From Rhodobiaceae bacterium UBA7378 (lineage in GTDB: Bacteria > Pseudomonadota > Alphaproteobacteria > RS24), in contig DKNW01000021.1 of NCBI GenBank assembly GCA_002469805.1, positions 6,325 through 31,921 of the forward strand: a stretch of 25,597 nt of DNA, in the 5' to 3' direction. The translations under genes were made by a program, and so were the position numbers. The notes beneath the pieces are model-generated. The model did no database searches, was not told the origin of the DNA, and saw only the letters and a list, made by a program, of their open reading frames with translations. The first letter of the stretch is position 1, and each line of letters starts with the position of its first letter. Positions 8,706 to 16,347 of this stretch are shown piece by piece.

Positions 8706-8734
8706 GATGTAGCGAAATTACATTACAAAGTCAA
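8706..8734 (-). promoter_or_regulatory. candidate sigma70 promoter for the rpmH run
   Basis: On the minus strand a -35-like TTGACT (8729-8734) and a -10-like TACATC (8706-8711) are separated by 17 bases and lie about 40 bp upstream of the rpmH GTG. The -35 is close to consensus; the -10 is weak. Position before the first gene of the nine-gene run supports the call. Confidence 0.45.
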
Positions 8735-8747
8735 TGCAGAAGACCGA

Positions 8748-8753
8748 TATAAT
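8748..8753 (+). promoter_or_regulatory. candidate -10 element for the VTT protein gene
   Basis: A perfect TATAAT lies 36 bp before the ATG at 8790 in the divergent intergenic space. The best -35 candidate is TTACAA at 8723-8728 with a long 19-base spacer, so the promoter call is tentative. Confidence 0.35.
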
Positions 8754-8789
8754 CTTGTATTCCACTGCGCTTTGGGGCATGAAATTCAA

Positions 8790-9518
8790 ATGGTCAAAAC
8801 AACAAGTCCCAAAACGACAAAAACAGCGAAAAGATTTTTGGTGCTGGCCCTGTTTATGTGCGGGCTATCTGCTTTTTTGTTTTTCGATCTGGGTAGCTAT
8901 CTGAGCTATCAGGCACTTGTTGAAAATGAAGAATACCTGCGCCGTGCAGTTGCCGCGCACCATCTGCCAGCGGCGGCGGCTTATGTCGGCACTTACATGC
9001 TTGCAGTTGCGCTATCCCTGCCTGGTGCCATTTGGCTGACGCTGAGCGGCGGCCTGTTGTTCGGGGTCTGGCTCGGCGGCGCGTTGGCCGTTTTGGGCGC
9101 GGGTACAGGCGCGATATTCATGTTTTTGATGGCAAAATATGTGCTGGGTGACGCTTTGCGGGCGCGGTTTGGCCCGCGTTTGGTGGCGTTTGAAGCCCAG
9201 TTCAACCGCGATGCATGGTCATATATGCTGGCCTTGCGGCTATTGCCTGTATTTCCGTTTTTTCTAGTCAATTTGGGCGCGGCTCTTGTCGGTGTGCGAC
9301 TTTCCGTATTTGCGCTGACGACCTATATTGGCATTATTCCGGGCGCCTATGTTTATGCCAGCATCGGCAATGGCATTTCGGTGCTGCTGCGCGAAGGCCG
9401 CCAACCTGACCTGTCGCTGGCGAGCCGCCCCGAAATATTCGGGCCGCTGGTCGCGCTGGGTGTTCTGGCACTCGCACCTGTTGTGTGGCGCCGGTTTAAG
9501 GATAAACAGGAGCATTAG
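8790..9518 (+). CDS. TVP38/TMEM64 (VTT domain) family membrane protein
   Basis: The protein has 242 residues and is an integral membrane protein of the DedA-like VTT superfamily, whose members are linked to membrane homeostasis and lipid scrambling. No specific substrate can be named. An N-terminal transmembrane segment follows a basic leader, and several later hydrophobic segments are present. The family core LALRLLPVFPFFLVNLGAA and the motif GIIPGAYVYASIGNG are intact. The frame also allows a TTG start at 8772 (248 residues). ATG 8790 is preferred because it starts just before the basic leader, although its Shine-Dalgarno is poor either way. The next gene, a flavoprotein, starts 5 bases after its stop, so the two are probably co-translated. 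VTT proteins and MerA-like reductases are known to neighbour or fuse in other bacteria. Confidence 0.85.
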   Translation: MVKTTSPKTTKTAKRFLVLALFMCGLSAFLFFDLGSYLSYQALVENEEYLRRAVAAHHLPAAAAYVGTYMLAVALSLPGAIWLTLSGGLLFGVWLGGALAVLGAGTGAIFMFLMAKYVLGDALRARFGPRLVAFEAQFNRDAWSYMLALRLLPVFPFFLVNLGAALVGVRLSVFALTTYIGIIPGAYVYASIGNGISVLLREGRQPDLSLASRPEIFGPLVALGVLALAPVVWRRFKDKQEH

Positions 9519-9523
9519 GGCCA

Positions 9524-10966
9524 ATGGTGCAATTTCTGAGAACCGACATTTGCGTTATCGGCGCGGGGTCCGGTGGCTTATCAGTTGCCGCCGGTGCTGT
9601 TCAAATGGGCGCGGATGTCGTGCTGGTTGAAGGCGGTAAAATGGGCGGCGACTGCCTGAACTATGGATGCGTGCCGTCCAAAGCCTTGCTGGCCGCGGGC
9701 AATGCTGCCCAGATGCATCGCGGCGCGCGTGGGCTCGGCATCTCAGCGCGCGCTCCGCAGGTCAATTTTGAGCAGGTTATGGACCATGTGCACGATGTCA
9801 TTGCCGGTATCGCGCCAATGGATAGCGTTGAACGATTTTCGAAACTCGGCGTCAAAGTGATCGAAAATTACGGACGTTTCATCGCACCGAATATTCTGGC
9901 GGCCGGCAAATATCATATTGCGGCAAAGCGCTTTGTGATTGCCACCGGGTCACGTGCCTTTGTGCCGGACATACCAGGTCTTGAGGACACACCCTATCTC
10001 ACAAACGACACTATTTTTGATCTGCGTCATCAGCCTGAGCACCTCATCATTATCGGTGGCGGGCCGATAGGAATGGAAATGGCGCAAGCCCAATGCAGGC
10101 TCGGTACGACGGTAACGCTGATCGAGGGCGCACAGGCACTTGGCCGCGAAGACCTGGAAATTTCATCCATTGTGCTGGACAGTCTGCGCGCCGATGGCGT
10201 GACCATAATGGAAGACACCGGCGTCGAAAAAATCGTCGCGAGCGGAACCAGCAATAAGCCGGCGGTTGAAATTCATACCTCGGCCGGCAAAATTTCTGGC
10301 ACGCATTTGCTTGTGGCAACGGGCCGAACGGCAAATATTGAGCGCCTGAACCTGTCGGCTGCCGGGGTTGATGTGCTGCGCCCACCCGTCGGCCAACCTT
10401 ACATCAGTACCGACAAAAGACTGCGGACAACCAATCGCAAGATTTTCGCAATTGGCGATGTTGCTGGTGGGCCGCAGTTTACGCATTCCGCCGGATATCA
10501 GGCTGGTATTGTGATCCGCAATGTGCTGTTTCACCTGCCAGCGCGGGCAAATTTCACCAATATGCCACGTGTCACCTACACCTCGCCCGAACTTGCCCAT
10601 GTCGGGCTTAGCGAAACTGAAGCCCGGCGGCGCTATAGGTCAGTCAAGGTTTTGCGCTGGCCTTTCGAAGAAAACGACCGCGCCCGCGCTGAACGCGACA
10701 CGAGTGGCATGGTGAAGGCCGTGGTCAAAGGCAATGGCAAAATTTTGGGGGTCTCGATTGTCGGGCGACAGGCTGGCGATTTGCTCGCACCGTGGACATT
10801 GGCGCTGTCTCAAGGCCTTGGCATTGGCGCGCTTGCCAGTGTCATCGCGCCGTATCCGACGCGTGGTGAAGCGTCCAAACGTGCCGCTGGTGACTATTTT
10901 TCACCAACTTTATTCAGTGATCGTACCCGCCGCATCATTCGTTTTTTATCATGGTTTCGTCGTTAA
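9524..10966 (+). CDS. mercuric-reductase-like FAD-dependent pyridine nucleotide-disulfide oxidoreductase
   Basis: The protein has 480 residues and is of class I flavoprotein disulfide reductase type. The FAD-binding motif GAGSGG is at 13-18, the redox-active disulfide CLNYGCVPSK has C44 and C49, the NAD(P)H-binding motif is GGGPIGMEMAQ, and the second FAD motif is FAIGDVAGG. In the dimerisation domain the HPTxxE catalytic histidine of lipoamide dehydrogenase and glutathione reductase is replaced by tyrosine (PYPTRGE, Y444), as in MerA. However, the C-terminal vicinal cysteines and N-terminal HMA domain of mercuric reductase are absent, and the tail ends in basic residues (LSWFRR). The electron acceptor is therefore unknown. 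The tight link to the VTT protein suggests a membrane-associated redox role. Confidence 0.88.
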   Translation: MVQFLRTDICVIGAGSGGLSVAAGAVQMGADVVLVEGGKMGGDCLNYGCVPSKALLAAGNAAQMHRGARGLGISARAPQVNFEQVMDHVHDVIAGIAPMDSVERFSKLGVKVIENYGRFIAPNILAAGKYHIAAKRFVIATGSRAFVPDIPGLEDTPYLTNDTIFDLRHQPEHLIIIGGGPIGMEMAQAQCRLGTTVTLIEGAQALGREDLEISSIVLDSLRADGVTIMEDTGVEKIVASGTSNKPAVEIHTSAGKISGTHLLVATGRTANIERLNLSAAGVDVLRPPVGQPYISTDKRLRTTNRKIFAIGDVAGGPQFTHSAGYQAGIVIRNVLFHLPARANFTNMPRVTYTSPELAHVGLSETEARRRYRSVKVLRWPFEENDRARAERDTSGMVKAVVKGNGKILGVSIVGRQAGDLLAPWTLALSQGLGIGALASVIAPYPTRGEASKRAAGDYFSPTLFSDRTRRIIRFLSWFRR

Positions 10967-11038
10967 CCCTTTGTTAATATTTCCTATGGAAGCTGGGCAA
11001 TCTGGATTTTTCCGGAAGGTTTTCGTAGGGACCGGGGT

Positions 11039-12571
11039 ATGGCGTATTTTGTATGGCGTAAACTAACGCGGCTCATCATGCCGCGTGCGACGGGGGCAAG
11101 CATGCCATTGCCAGCGCTGCCTTTGCGCGCGGTTGGCTATACTGTCAGCATTTATCTTTTAGTTGCGACCATAATGATTCCGCTGATTTTGGCCCGCGTA
11201 AATTGGCAGCAACTGGAAGACACAGTGACACGGGGTGCTTTTATTAGCCAGTTGCCGCCGGCAGCGCGCGAGGTTTTTGCCGCGCATGAATTTGATGAAC
11301 CTGCCCGTGCAGGGCATTTGTATCGAACACCTATTTGGGGGATTAATATCCTTGGGCACGACGCCACATCAGATGAGATGGTATGGTTCGTAGAGCCGGA
11401 TATAGCCAACCAGATCGAGCCGTCGCAAATCGGTCAATTGGTCAATCTGACATCGTTAAGGCCGGCCAGGAACCTCTCCAATCTCATTCAACTTTACATG
11501 TTAGATGCATCGCACCTGCTACGTCTGCATAACGCGGATGCTGCCGGCGGTGCAAATATCGAAGTCATTGTCTCGGCGCAGGCTCAACGCACTTATCTGA
11601 ACAGAATGGCCCTTCAGATATGGGCGATCGCGCTGGTTTTATTATTCCCAATGGCGCTTATTTTGCGGGTAGTGATGCGCCGGGTGGTTTTGCATTCTCT
11701 AGATGAATTATTTGTCGGGCTATATGGGCGCGGCCTTGTCGGATCGCCTGACGAAATTGAGGGCGGGCAGCAGATCGTGGCGAATGTTGAGGATTTCCAT
11801 GCGCGCCTGCAAGCTCATATTGACGAGCAGGCTCGGCTGGCATCGCTGGGTGCGGGCACCAGCCACCTTGCGCATGACGTCCGCAATTTGCTGGCGAGCC
11901 TGCAGCTCAATGCCGAAGGCTTGCAGGCTTCGAAAGGTGAGCGTGAACGCAGGTTGGGCGAGCGCCTTGAAAATTCCATCCAGCAAGCACTGACATTGGT
12001 TGATTGGGCGGCGATGTACACCAGCAGCAAGCGGGATAATTTAGATGTGCGCAGTCAGCCCCTCGCGCCAGTAATTGACGAGGTTGTCAATTTTGTGCGG
12101 CTGCACGACCCGCGCCGTGAAGTTCAACTGGTGAACAAATGCCCTAAAAATATGAAGGTTGCCGCCGAGCGCACCTTGTTGTTCAGAGTTCTGTTTAATC
12201 TGACTTTGAACGCAGTTCAGGCGCTGAAAAATACCAGAGATGATAAAAAGAAAAACAAGCTGGTGCAGGTTACGGCTCAGCAGGTGGACGACAATATTGA
12301 AATATCTGTCAGCGATAATGGCCCTGGGCTGCCCAAAGAAGGACGCCATGATTTGCTGATGCCGCATGTCAGCCAGACAACGCCAACCGGCACGGGTCTT
12401 GGGCTGAAAATAGCAACCGATCTCGTCAGTTGGCACGGCGGTCAAATTCGTCTCGACCGTTCTGATGAGCGGGGGACGAAATTCGTGATTATGCTACCAA
12501 CGACACCGCGCCATTCAAACGATGACGACCCGATGTTGACAGCGATTGACCCGGTTTCTGCAACTGGTTAG
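11039..12571 (+). CDS. membrane-bound sensor histidine kinase
   Basis: The protein has 510 residues. Transmembrane helix 1 (about 33-53) and helix 2 (about 191-213) bracket a roughly 135-residue periplasmic sensor domain with no family I recognise. A linker follows, then the dimerisation/phosphoacceptor region SHLAHDVRN (H279). The HATPase domain has an N box (NLTLNAVQAL, around N391), G1 DNGPG (426-430) and G2 GTGLGL (451-456). All catalytic boxes look intact, so it should autophosphorylate. The tail after about 487 is a short acidic extension. No response regulator is encoded in the window, so it is an orphan here. It lies 72 bp after the flavoprotein and 9 bp before the peptidase gene, and may share an operon with them. 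Confidence 0.9.
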   Translation: MAYFVWRKLTRLIMPRATGASMPLPALPLRAVGYTVSIYLLVATIMIPLILARVNWQQLEDTVTRGAFISQLPPAAREVFAAHEFDEPARAGHLYRTPIWGINILGHDATSDEMVWFVEPDIANQIEPSQIGQLVNLTSLRPARNLSNLIQLYMLDASHLLRLHNADAAGGANIEVIVSAQAQRTYLNRMALQIWAIALVLLFPMALILRVVMRRVVLHSLDELFVGLYGRGLVGSPDEIEGGQQIVANVEDFHARLQAHIDEQARLASLGAGTSHLAHDVRNLLASLQLNAEGLQASKGERERRLGERLENSIQQALTLVDWAAMYTSSKRDNLDVRSQPLAPVIDEVVNFVRLHDPRREVQLVNKCPKNMKVAAERTLLFRVLFNLTLNAVQALKNTRDDKKKNKLVQVTAQQVDDNIEISVSDNGPGLPKEGRHDLLMPHVSQTTPTGTGLGLKIATDLVSWHGGQIRLDRSDERGTKFVIMLPTTPRHSNDDDPMLTAIDPVSATG

Positions 12572-12580
12572 CCTCGCGCT

Positions 12581-13675
12581 ATGAGCGCTATAAGAATTGA
12601 CAGTAATGCGGTGCGACCGGGGCCGAAAAATCTGATTACCGACATTGTAGGTATCTCCGTTGGACACGCCCAAGATGATGCTGTCATGACCGGCGTGAGC
12701 GTCGTCGTGCCCGATAGAGCCTGTGTGGCAGCTTGTGCGGTGCCAGGCGGCGGGCCTGGTACGCGAGAAACTGATGCACTACAGCCGGCTAATTTGGTTG
12801 AGTGTGTCGATGCCATCTCGCTGGCTGGCGGCTCGGTTTATGGCCTGGATGCCGCCTCGGCTGTCACCTCCGTGCTTGGTGCGCAGGGCCGCGGTTATGC
12901 AATGGGTGGGCCACCCGTGCCATCGCCGATTGTGCCAGCGGCTATTCTTTTCGATATCGGCAATGGCGGCAATAAAGACTGGGGGAACACGCCCCCTTAT
13001 CATCGACTTGGCGCGCAAGCCTGCCAAGCGCTGTCCGACAGTTTTCCGCTCGGCAATATCGGGGCCGGATATGGCGCGCAAGCAGGTCAGTTAAAAGGCG
13101 GGCTGGGCAGTGCAAGTGCGCTACTTGACGGCGCGATGCTGGAGGGTGCAATTCCAGATGGAGCCATGCAGGTTGGTGCTTTGCTGGCCGTTAATCCGGT
13201 TGGGTCAGTATGTGATGCCAATGGCACCTTCTGGGCGCAACATCTTGCGCTTGATTATAACGGCGCGCCGGAGTTTGGCTGGCCAGATGCGCCAGCTGCC
13301 AGCGCTGTTGGTGCGCACCCTCTTGCCGGTAGCAAAATGGCGGGGCTTGCAGCCGGTGCCAATACGACGATTGGTGTGATTGCGGTTGCGGCTGATCTAA
13401 CGCCCGCCGAAGCGCAGCGCGTTGCGATTATGGCGCAAGACGGTCTTGCCCGCGCCATCCGGCCTGTCCATACGCCGTTTGACGGCGATGCGCTGTTTGT
13501 TCTGGCAACCGGCGCGCAGCCGCTGGCAGAGCAAGCCGAACTGCGTCCCTTGGCGTTAACCGTGTTGGGCGCACTGGCGGCTGATTGTGTGGCCCGGGCC
13601 ATTGCACGGGCGGTTTGGTGCGCGGGTGATACAGGCTTTGCACCAGCGTATCAAACCCAGTTTCCGCGCCCTTAA
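12581..13675 (+). CDS. P1 family (DmpA-like) N-terminal nucleophile peptidase
   Basis: The protein has 364 residues and belongs to the MEROPS S58/DmpA-type aminopeptidases, which cleave themselves to expose an N-terminal Ser/Thr nucleophile. The N-terminal half carries the glycine-rich signature PGGGPGTRETDAL and the SLAGGSVYGLDAASAV helix region. The expected autoprocessing site is in AGANTTIGVIA, probably between N and the following T, giving a threonine nucleophile. No signal peptide is visible, so it is probably cytoplasmic. Substrates in the family include D-amino-acid amides and beta-peptides; the specificity here is unknown. It starts 9 bases after the histidine kinase stop with a weak ribosome-binding site, suggesting coupling. 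Confidence 0.88.
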   Translation: MSAIRIDSNAVRPGPKNLITDIVGISVGHAQDDAVMTGVSVVVPDRACVAACAVPGGGPGTRETDALQPANLVECVDAISLAGGSVYGLDAASAVTSVLGAQGRGYAMGGPPVPSPIVPAAILFDIGNGGNKDWGNTPPYHRLGAQACQALSDSFPLGNIGAGYGAQAGQLKGGLGSASALLDGAMLEGAIPDGAMQVGALLAVNPVGSVCDANGTFWAQHLALDYNGAPEFGWPDAPAASAVGAHPLAGSKMAGLAAGANTTIGVIAVAADLTPAEAQRVAIMAQDGLARAIRPVHTPFDGDALFVLATGAQPLAEQAELRPLALTVLGALAADCVARAIARAVWCAGDTGFAPAYQTQFPRP

Positions 13676-13698
13676 GTGGGTGTAATGGCTGTCGGGCG

Positions 13699-13722
13699 GG
13701 CTTGCATTATTTGCCGCAAGCC
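13699..13722 (+). terminator. weak hairpin after the peptidase gene
   Basis: GGCTTGC and GCAAGCC form a perfect 7-bp stem around a 10-base loop, 24 bp after the peptidase stop. There is no run of T after it, so a rho-independent terminator is possible but poorly supported. Confidence 0.25.
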
Positions 13723-13755
13723 AGTAAGACATGGCTTCCGTTTCGGTGGACATGC

Positions 13756-13832
13756 GCACCGGTAGCTCAGCTGGATAGAGTACTTGACTACGAATCAAGG
13801 GGTCGGGAGTTCGAATCTTCCCCGGTGCGCCA
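13756..13832 (+). tRNA. tRNA-Arg (anticodon ACG)
   Basis: The 77-nt sequence folds as a canonical cloverleaf. The acceptor stem is GCACCGG/CCGGTGC with discriminator G and an encoded CCA. The D arm reads GCTCAGCTGGATAGAGT. The anticodon stem is CTTGA/TCAAG with loop CTACGAA (anticodon ACG), and the T arm contains TTCGAAT. The A34 would be deaminated to inosine by TadA to read CGU, CGC and CGA codons, as for this isoacceptor generally. The sequence closely resembles E. coli tRNA-Arg(ACG). Confidence 0.97.
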
Positions 13833-13978
13833 TTTCCCCAAAAAGTATCAACGGATTAGTAGGGGTTGTTAGGGTCACCAGATAGGTTGCTTTTGCGCTG
13901 GGACTAGCTGGGGACTATATTTCCAGATTGTTTTGGACATGTTCCAGGCACCTTCTCCGAAACCATGTACTGAATTTG

Positions 13979-14033
13979 TGCGTTAATCACTCTCTATATT
14001 GCGTTAATCACTTTCAATATTGCGTTAATCACT
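13979..14033 (+). repeat. three direct copies of TGCGTTAATCACT at exact 21-bp period
   Basis: TGCGTTAATCACT occurs identically at 13979-13991, 14000-14012 and 14021-14033. The 8-base gaps (CTCTATAT and TTCAATAT) are also similar, so the unit is a 21-bp near-perfect tandem repeat. A 21-bp period equals two helical turns, so all copies face the same side of the DNA, as expected for cooperative transcription factor binding. The copies lie upstream of the TonB operon promoter region. Confidence 0.9.
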
Positions 14034-14105
14034 GTGTCAAATTTTACATGTTGGGTATTGGCGTTTACTTAAGCGCGCGGGCTATTCACAGTTTCTCGCG
14101 CGTTT

Positions 14106-14136
14106 TTGACATTATTGCTGGTACAAAACTTTTAAA
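14106..14136 (+). promoter_or_regulatory. candidate promoter of the TonB operon
   Basis: A perfect -35 hexamer TTGACA (14106-14111) is followed by an A/T-rich -10-like TTTAAA (14131-14136) at a long 19-base spacer. An alternative is TTTACA (14043-14048) with TACTTA (14066-14071) at 17 bases, which would begin 9 bp after the last direct repeat. Both lie upstream of the first gene of the operon. Which is used cannot be told from sequence. Confidence 0.35.
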
Positions 14137-14146
14137 TTTGGCAGGT

Positions 14147-14168
14147 AATGCGTTACATTTTACGCATT
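14147..14168 (+). promoter_or_regulatory. operator-like inverted repeat before the TonB operon
   Basis: AATGCGT (14147-14153) and ACGCATT (14162-14168) form a perfect 7-bp inverted repeat with an 8-base centre. It contains TGCGTTA, the first seven bases of the upstream direct repeats. It lies just downstream of the candidate -10 and 21 bp before the start codon, where a repressor or RNA structure could act. Confidence 0.45.
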
Positions 14169-14189
14169 CCGACCCTTCAGGAGGCATTT

Positions 14190-14945
14190 ATGCGATATTT
14201 TCTTCCCGGCGCCTTGTGTGTCGTGCTTGTTTTGGGAACAGGCAGTCTTCAGGCACAAAACCTTGGCGACGTGCAAACAACGGTGGAAGCCAACGCGCGC
14301 GACGGTGTGTCCTCGCAGTCGCGCATTGATGCACTGGATGATCAAACTGATGAGCTGACGCGTGAATATAGGGCCGCGCTCAAGCAGCTTGCCTCTTTGC
14401 GCGAATACAATGCCCAGCTGGAAAAACTTATCTCGGCGCAAAAAACCGAAATGTCGTCGATCCGTCGTCAGATAGACGAAGTGACTAATGTCGACCGCAC
14501 CATTACGCCGCTGATGTTTCGCATGATCGACGCGCTTGACCAGTTTGTTGGGTTAGATGTGCCGTTCCTTTTGTCTGAGCGTCAGCAACGCGTCGCCAAT
14601 TTGCGCGCGCTGATGGATCGTTCGGATGCGACACCGGCTGAAAAATACCGCCGTATTCTTGAGGCCTATGAAATCGAAAATGAATATGGGCGCACGATTG
14701 AAGCCTATGAAGGTGATATGAATATTGACGGCGTTGACCGCACAGTCTCCTTCCTGCGCATTGGTCGCGTCGCACTGATTTACCAGACACTCGATGGCGA
14801 CGATAGCGGCGTTTGGGACACCAAAGCCGGCACGTTCACGAACCTCGACGGCGATTTTGACAGCGAGTTACGCAGTGCCTTGCGCATTGCCAAACAACAA
14901 GCGGCACCTGATCTGATGGTCGTGCCACTATCGGCCAGCCAGTAG
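14190..14945 (+). CDS. DUF3450 family periplasmic protein of a TonB energy-transduction operon
   Basis: The protein has 251 residues. A signal peptide (core about 6-20, likely cleavage after LQA at 22) is followed by a coiled-coil segment (about 45-100, starting SRIDALDDQTDELTREY) and a globular C-terminal domain ending near DLMVVPLSASQ. DUF3450 proteins are encoded immediately before ttpC-exbB-exbD-tonB in Vibrio and Shewanella type systems; their precise role is not settled. The frame opens at 14148, but ATG 14190 is preferred because AGGAGG lies 6 bases upstream and the signal peptide starts there. It is the first gene of a six-gene operon; its TAG stop merges into the GGGAG ribosome-binding site of the next gene. 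Confidence 0.88.
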   Translation: MRYFLPGALCVVLVLGTGSLQAQNLGDVQTTVEANARDGVSSQSRIDALDDQTDELTREYRAALKQLASLREYNAQLEKLISAQKTEMSSIRRQIDEVTNVDRTITPLMFRMIDALDQFVGLDVPFLLSERQQRVANLRALMDRSDATPAEKYRRILEAYEIENEYGRTIEAYEGDMNIDGVDRTVSFLRIGRVALIYQTLDGDDSGVWDTKAGTFTNLDGDFDSELRSALRIAKQQAAPDLMVVPLSASQ

Positions 14946-14955
14946 GGAGCCCCGC

Positions 14956-16338
14956 ATGACTTTGAAATCTTTACTCGTCTCTTTGAGTATTTGTGCGGCC
15001 ATGGCCCTGCCGGTGGCAGCCCAAGACGCAAATCAAGGCGCAAGCAAAACTGCAAACCAAAATGATGCCCAGAGCCTGCAGCAATTGTTGGATCGGGTGC
15101 GCGCAGGTCGGGTGACGGATTCGGCAGAGTTCGCGGCCCGCGAAGCGGAGTTTCGCAAGAACCGCGATCGCCAAAATGCGCTTTTGAAAAAAATTCAGGC
15201 CGACATTGCCCGCGAAGAGCGTCGCAGCGAACGGCTGGAAAAAACCTTCAACCAAAACGAGCTGAAACTGGCCGAGTTGGAAGGATTGTTGAACGAGCGC
15301 CTTGGGGTGTTCGGTGAGCTGTTTGGCATAGTGCGCCAAGTGGCTGGCGAAACGCGTGGGCAGATCGAAGATAGTTTGATTTCGGGCGAGTTGCGCGACC
15401 GCGCCGGTCCGCTTGATGAACTTGCAAAATCTAAGGGTCTGCCAGCGATTGCTCAGCTTGAAAATCTGTGGTTCGCCATGCAGCAGGAAATGACAGCACA
15501 AGGCGAAGTTAAGCGCTTCTCTGGCGAAGTCATTAATCTCGACGGCACTGTGCGCACGACCGAAGTGTTGCGCGTTGGCCCGTTCACAGCTCTGACTGAC
15601 GATGGCTTTGTGCGATATGCTGGAGATCACCGCTTTGCCGATCTTGGACGCCAACCCGCCGCACGCTTTGGCGATGCTGCGGACGATCTGTTGGATTGGG
15701 ATGGTGACGAGATAGTAGGTGTTCCTATCGACCCGTCGCGCGGTGCGCTGTTGAACCTGTTGTTGCAAATGCCAACATTGGGTGAGCGCATCAATCAAGG
15801 CGGCTTGGTCGGTTACATCATTATTCTGCTTGGGATTGGCGGCATTGGTATTGCCATTGAGCGCATTGTTCGTCTCGGAGGAATTGCCAGAAAGGTCAAG
15901 GCGCAGATGGCGTCGGGGCAGGCCACCGGCGATACCCCGCTGGGTCGTGTCTGGGCGGTTTATCAAAATAGCGATGCCAAGGATGTCGAAACGCTGGAGT
16001 TGAAGCTGGATGATGCAATTTTGAAAGAGATTCCACCGCTTGAGCGCAATCTCTCCCTGCTGAAATTGCTGGCCGGTGTCGCGCCATTGCTGGGACTTTT
16101 GGGTACTGTAACAGGCATGATTTTGACCTTCCAAGCCATCACGCTGTTTGGCACAGGCGACCCGAAACTCATGGCTGGGGGTATATCTCAGGCCCTGATT
16201 ACCACGGTCTTGGGTCTGATTGTTGCCATTCCGCTCTTGCTGCTGCATGCCGCCGCCGCAACGCGGTCGCGCGAAATTGTTCAAATTCTGGAAGAACAAG
16301 CCACCGGCATAATTGCAACATTCAGTGAGAAGAAATAG
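14956..16338 (+). CDS. TtpC-like MotA/TolQ/ExbB proton channel family protein with periplasmic coiled-coil domain
   Basis: The protein has 460 residues. A signal peptide (cleavage near VAAQ, about 22) precedes a large periplasmic region with a coiled coil (about 40-115, charged, with FRKNRDRQNALLKKI). The C-terminal ExbB-like channel core has transmembrane helices at about 284-304, 367-393 and 412-433, including APLLGLLGTVTGMILTFQ (376-393). Vibrio TtpC has this same N-terminal extension on an ExbB core and is required for TonB2 function. With ExbB and ExbD it would transduce the proton motive force to TonB. It starts 10 bases after the DUF3450 gene stop. Confidence 0.9.
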   Translation: MTLKSLLVSLSICAAMALPVAAQDANQGASKTANQNDAQSLQQLLDRVRAGRVTDSAEFAAREAEFRKNRDRQNALLKKIQADIAREERRSERLEKTFNQNELKLAELEGLLNERLGVFGELFGIVRQVAGETRGQIEDSLISGELRDRAGPLDELAKSKGLPAIAQLENLWFAMQQEMTAQGEVKRFSGEVINLDGTVRTTEVLRVGPFTALTDDGFVRYAGDHRFADLGRQPAARFGDAADDLLDWDGDEIVGVPIDPSRGALLNLLLQMPTLGERINQGGLVGYIIILLGIGGIGIAIERIVRLGGIARKVKAQMASGQATGDTPLGRVWAVYQNSDAKDVETLELKLDDAILKEIPPLERNLSLLKLLAGVAPLLGLLGTVTGMILTFQAITLFGTGDPKLMAGGISQALITTVLGLIVAIPLLLLHAAAATRSREIVQILEEQATGIIATFSEKK

Positions 16339-16347
16339 GGCACGCCG

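Larger units (their letters stand above)
13833..14189. other. intergenic region between tRNA-Arg and the TonB operon
   Basis: No gene is supported in this 357-bp stretch. It holds a short tandem duplication (CTGGGACTAG then CTGGGGACTAT, about 13898-13918), three 13-bp repeats at 21-bp period (13979-14033), promoter-like hexamers, a 7-bp inverted repeat (14147-14168) and the AGGAGG ribosome-binding site of the DUF3450 gene. The reading frame that crosses it merely translates the repeats (VNHSLYCVNHFQYCVNH) and is not considered a gene. Composition is richer in A+T than in the flanking genes. Confidence 0.8.

Noticed and set aside
9524..10966. true mercuric reductase (merA)
   Set aside because: The C-terminal cysteine pair and the HMA domain are missing, and no mer regulator or transporter is nearby.
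13979..14033. possible CRISPR array
   Set aside because: Three 13-bp repeats with similar 8-bp gaps are far too short for CRISPR, and no cas genes are present.
13928..14329. 133-codon + frame crossing the repeat region
   Set aside because: Its start is a translation of the 21-bp repeats and it overlaps the DUF3450 gene out of frame, with no plausible ribosome-binding site or family features.
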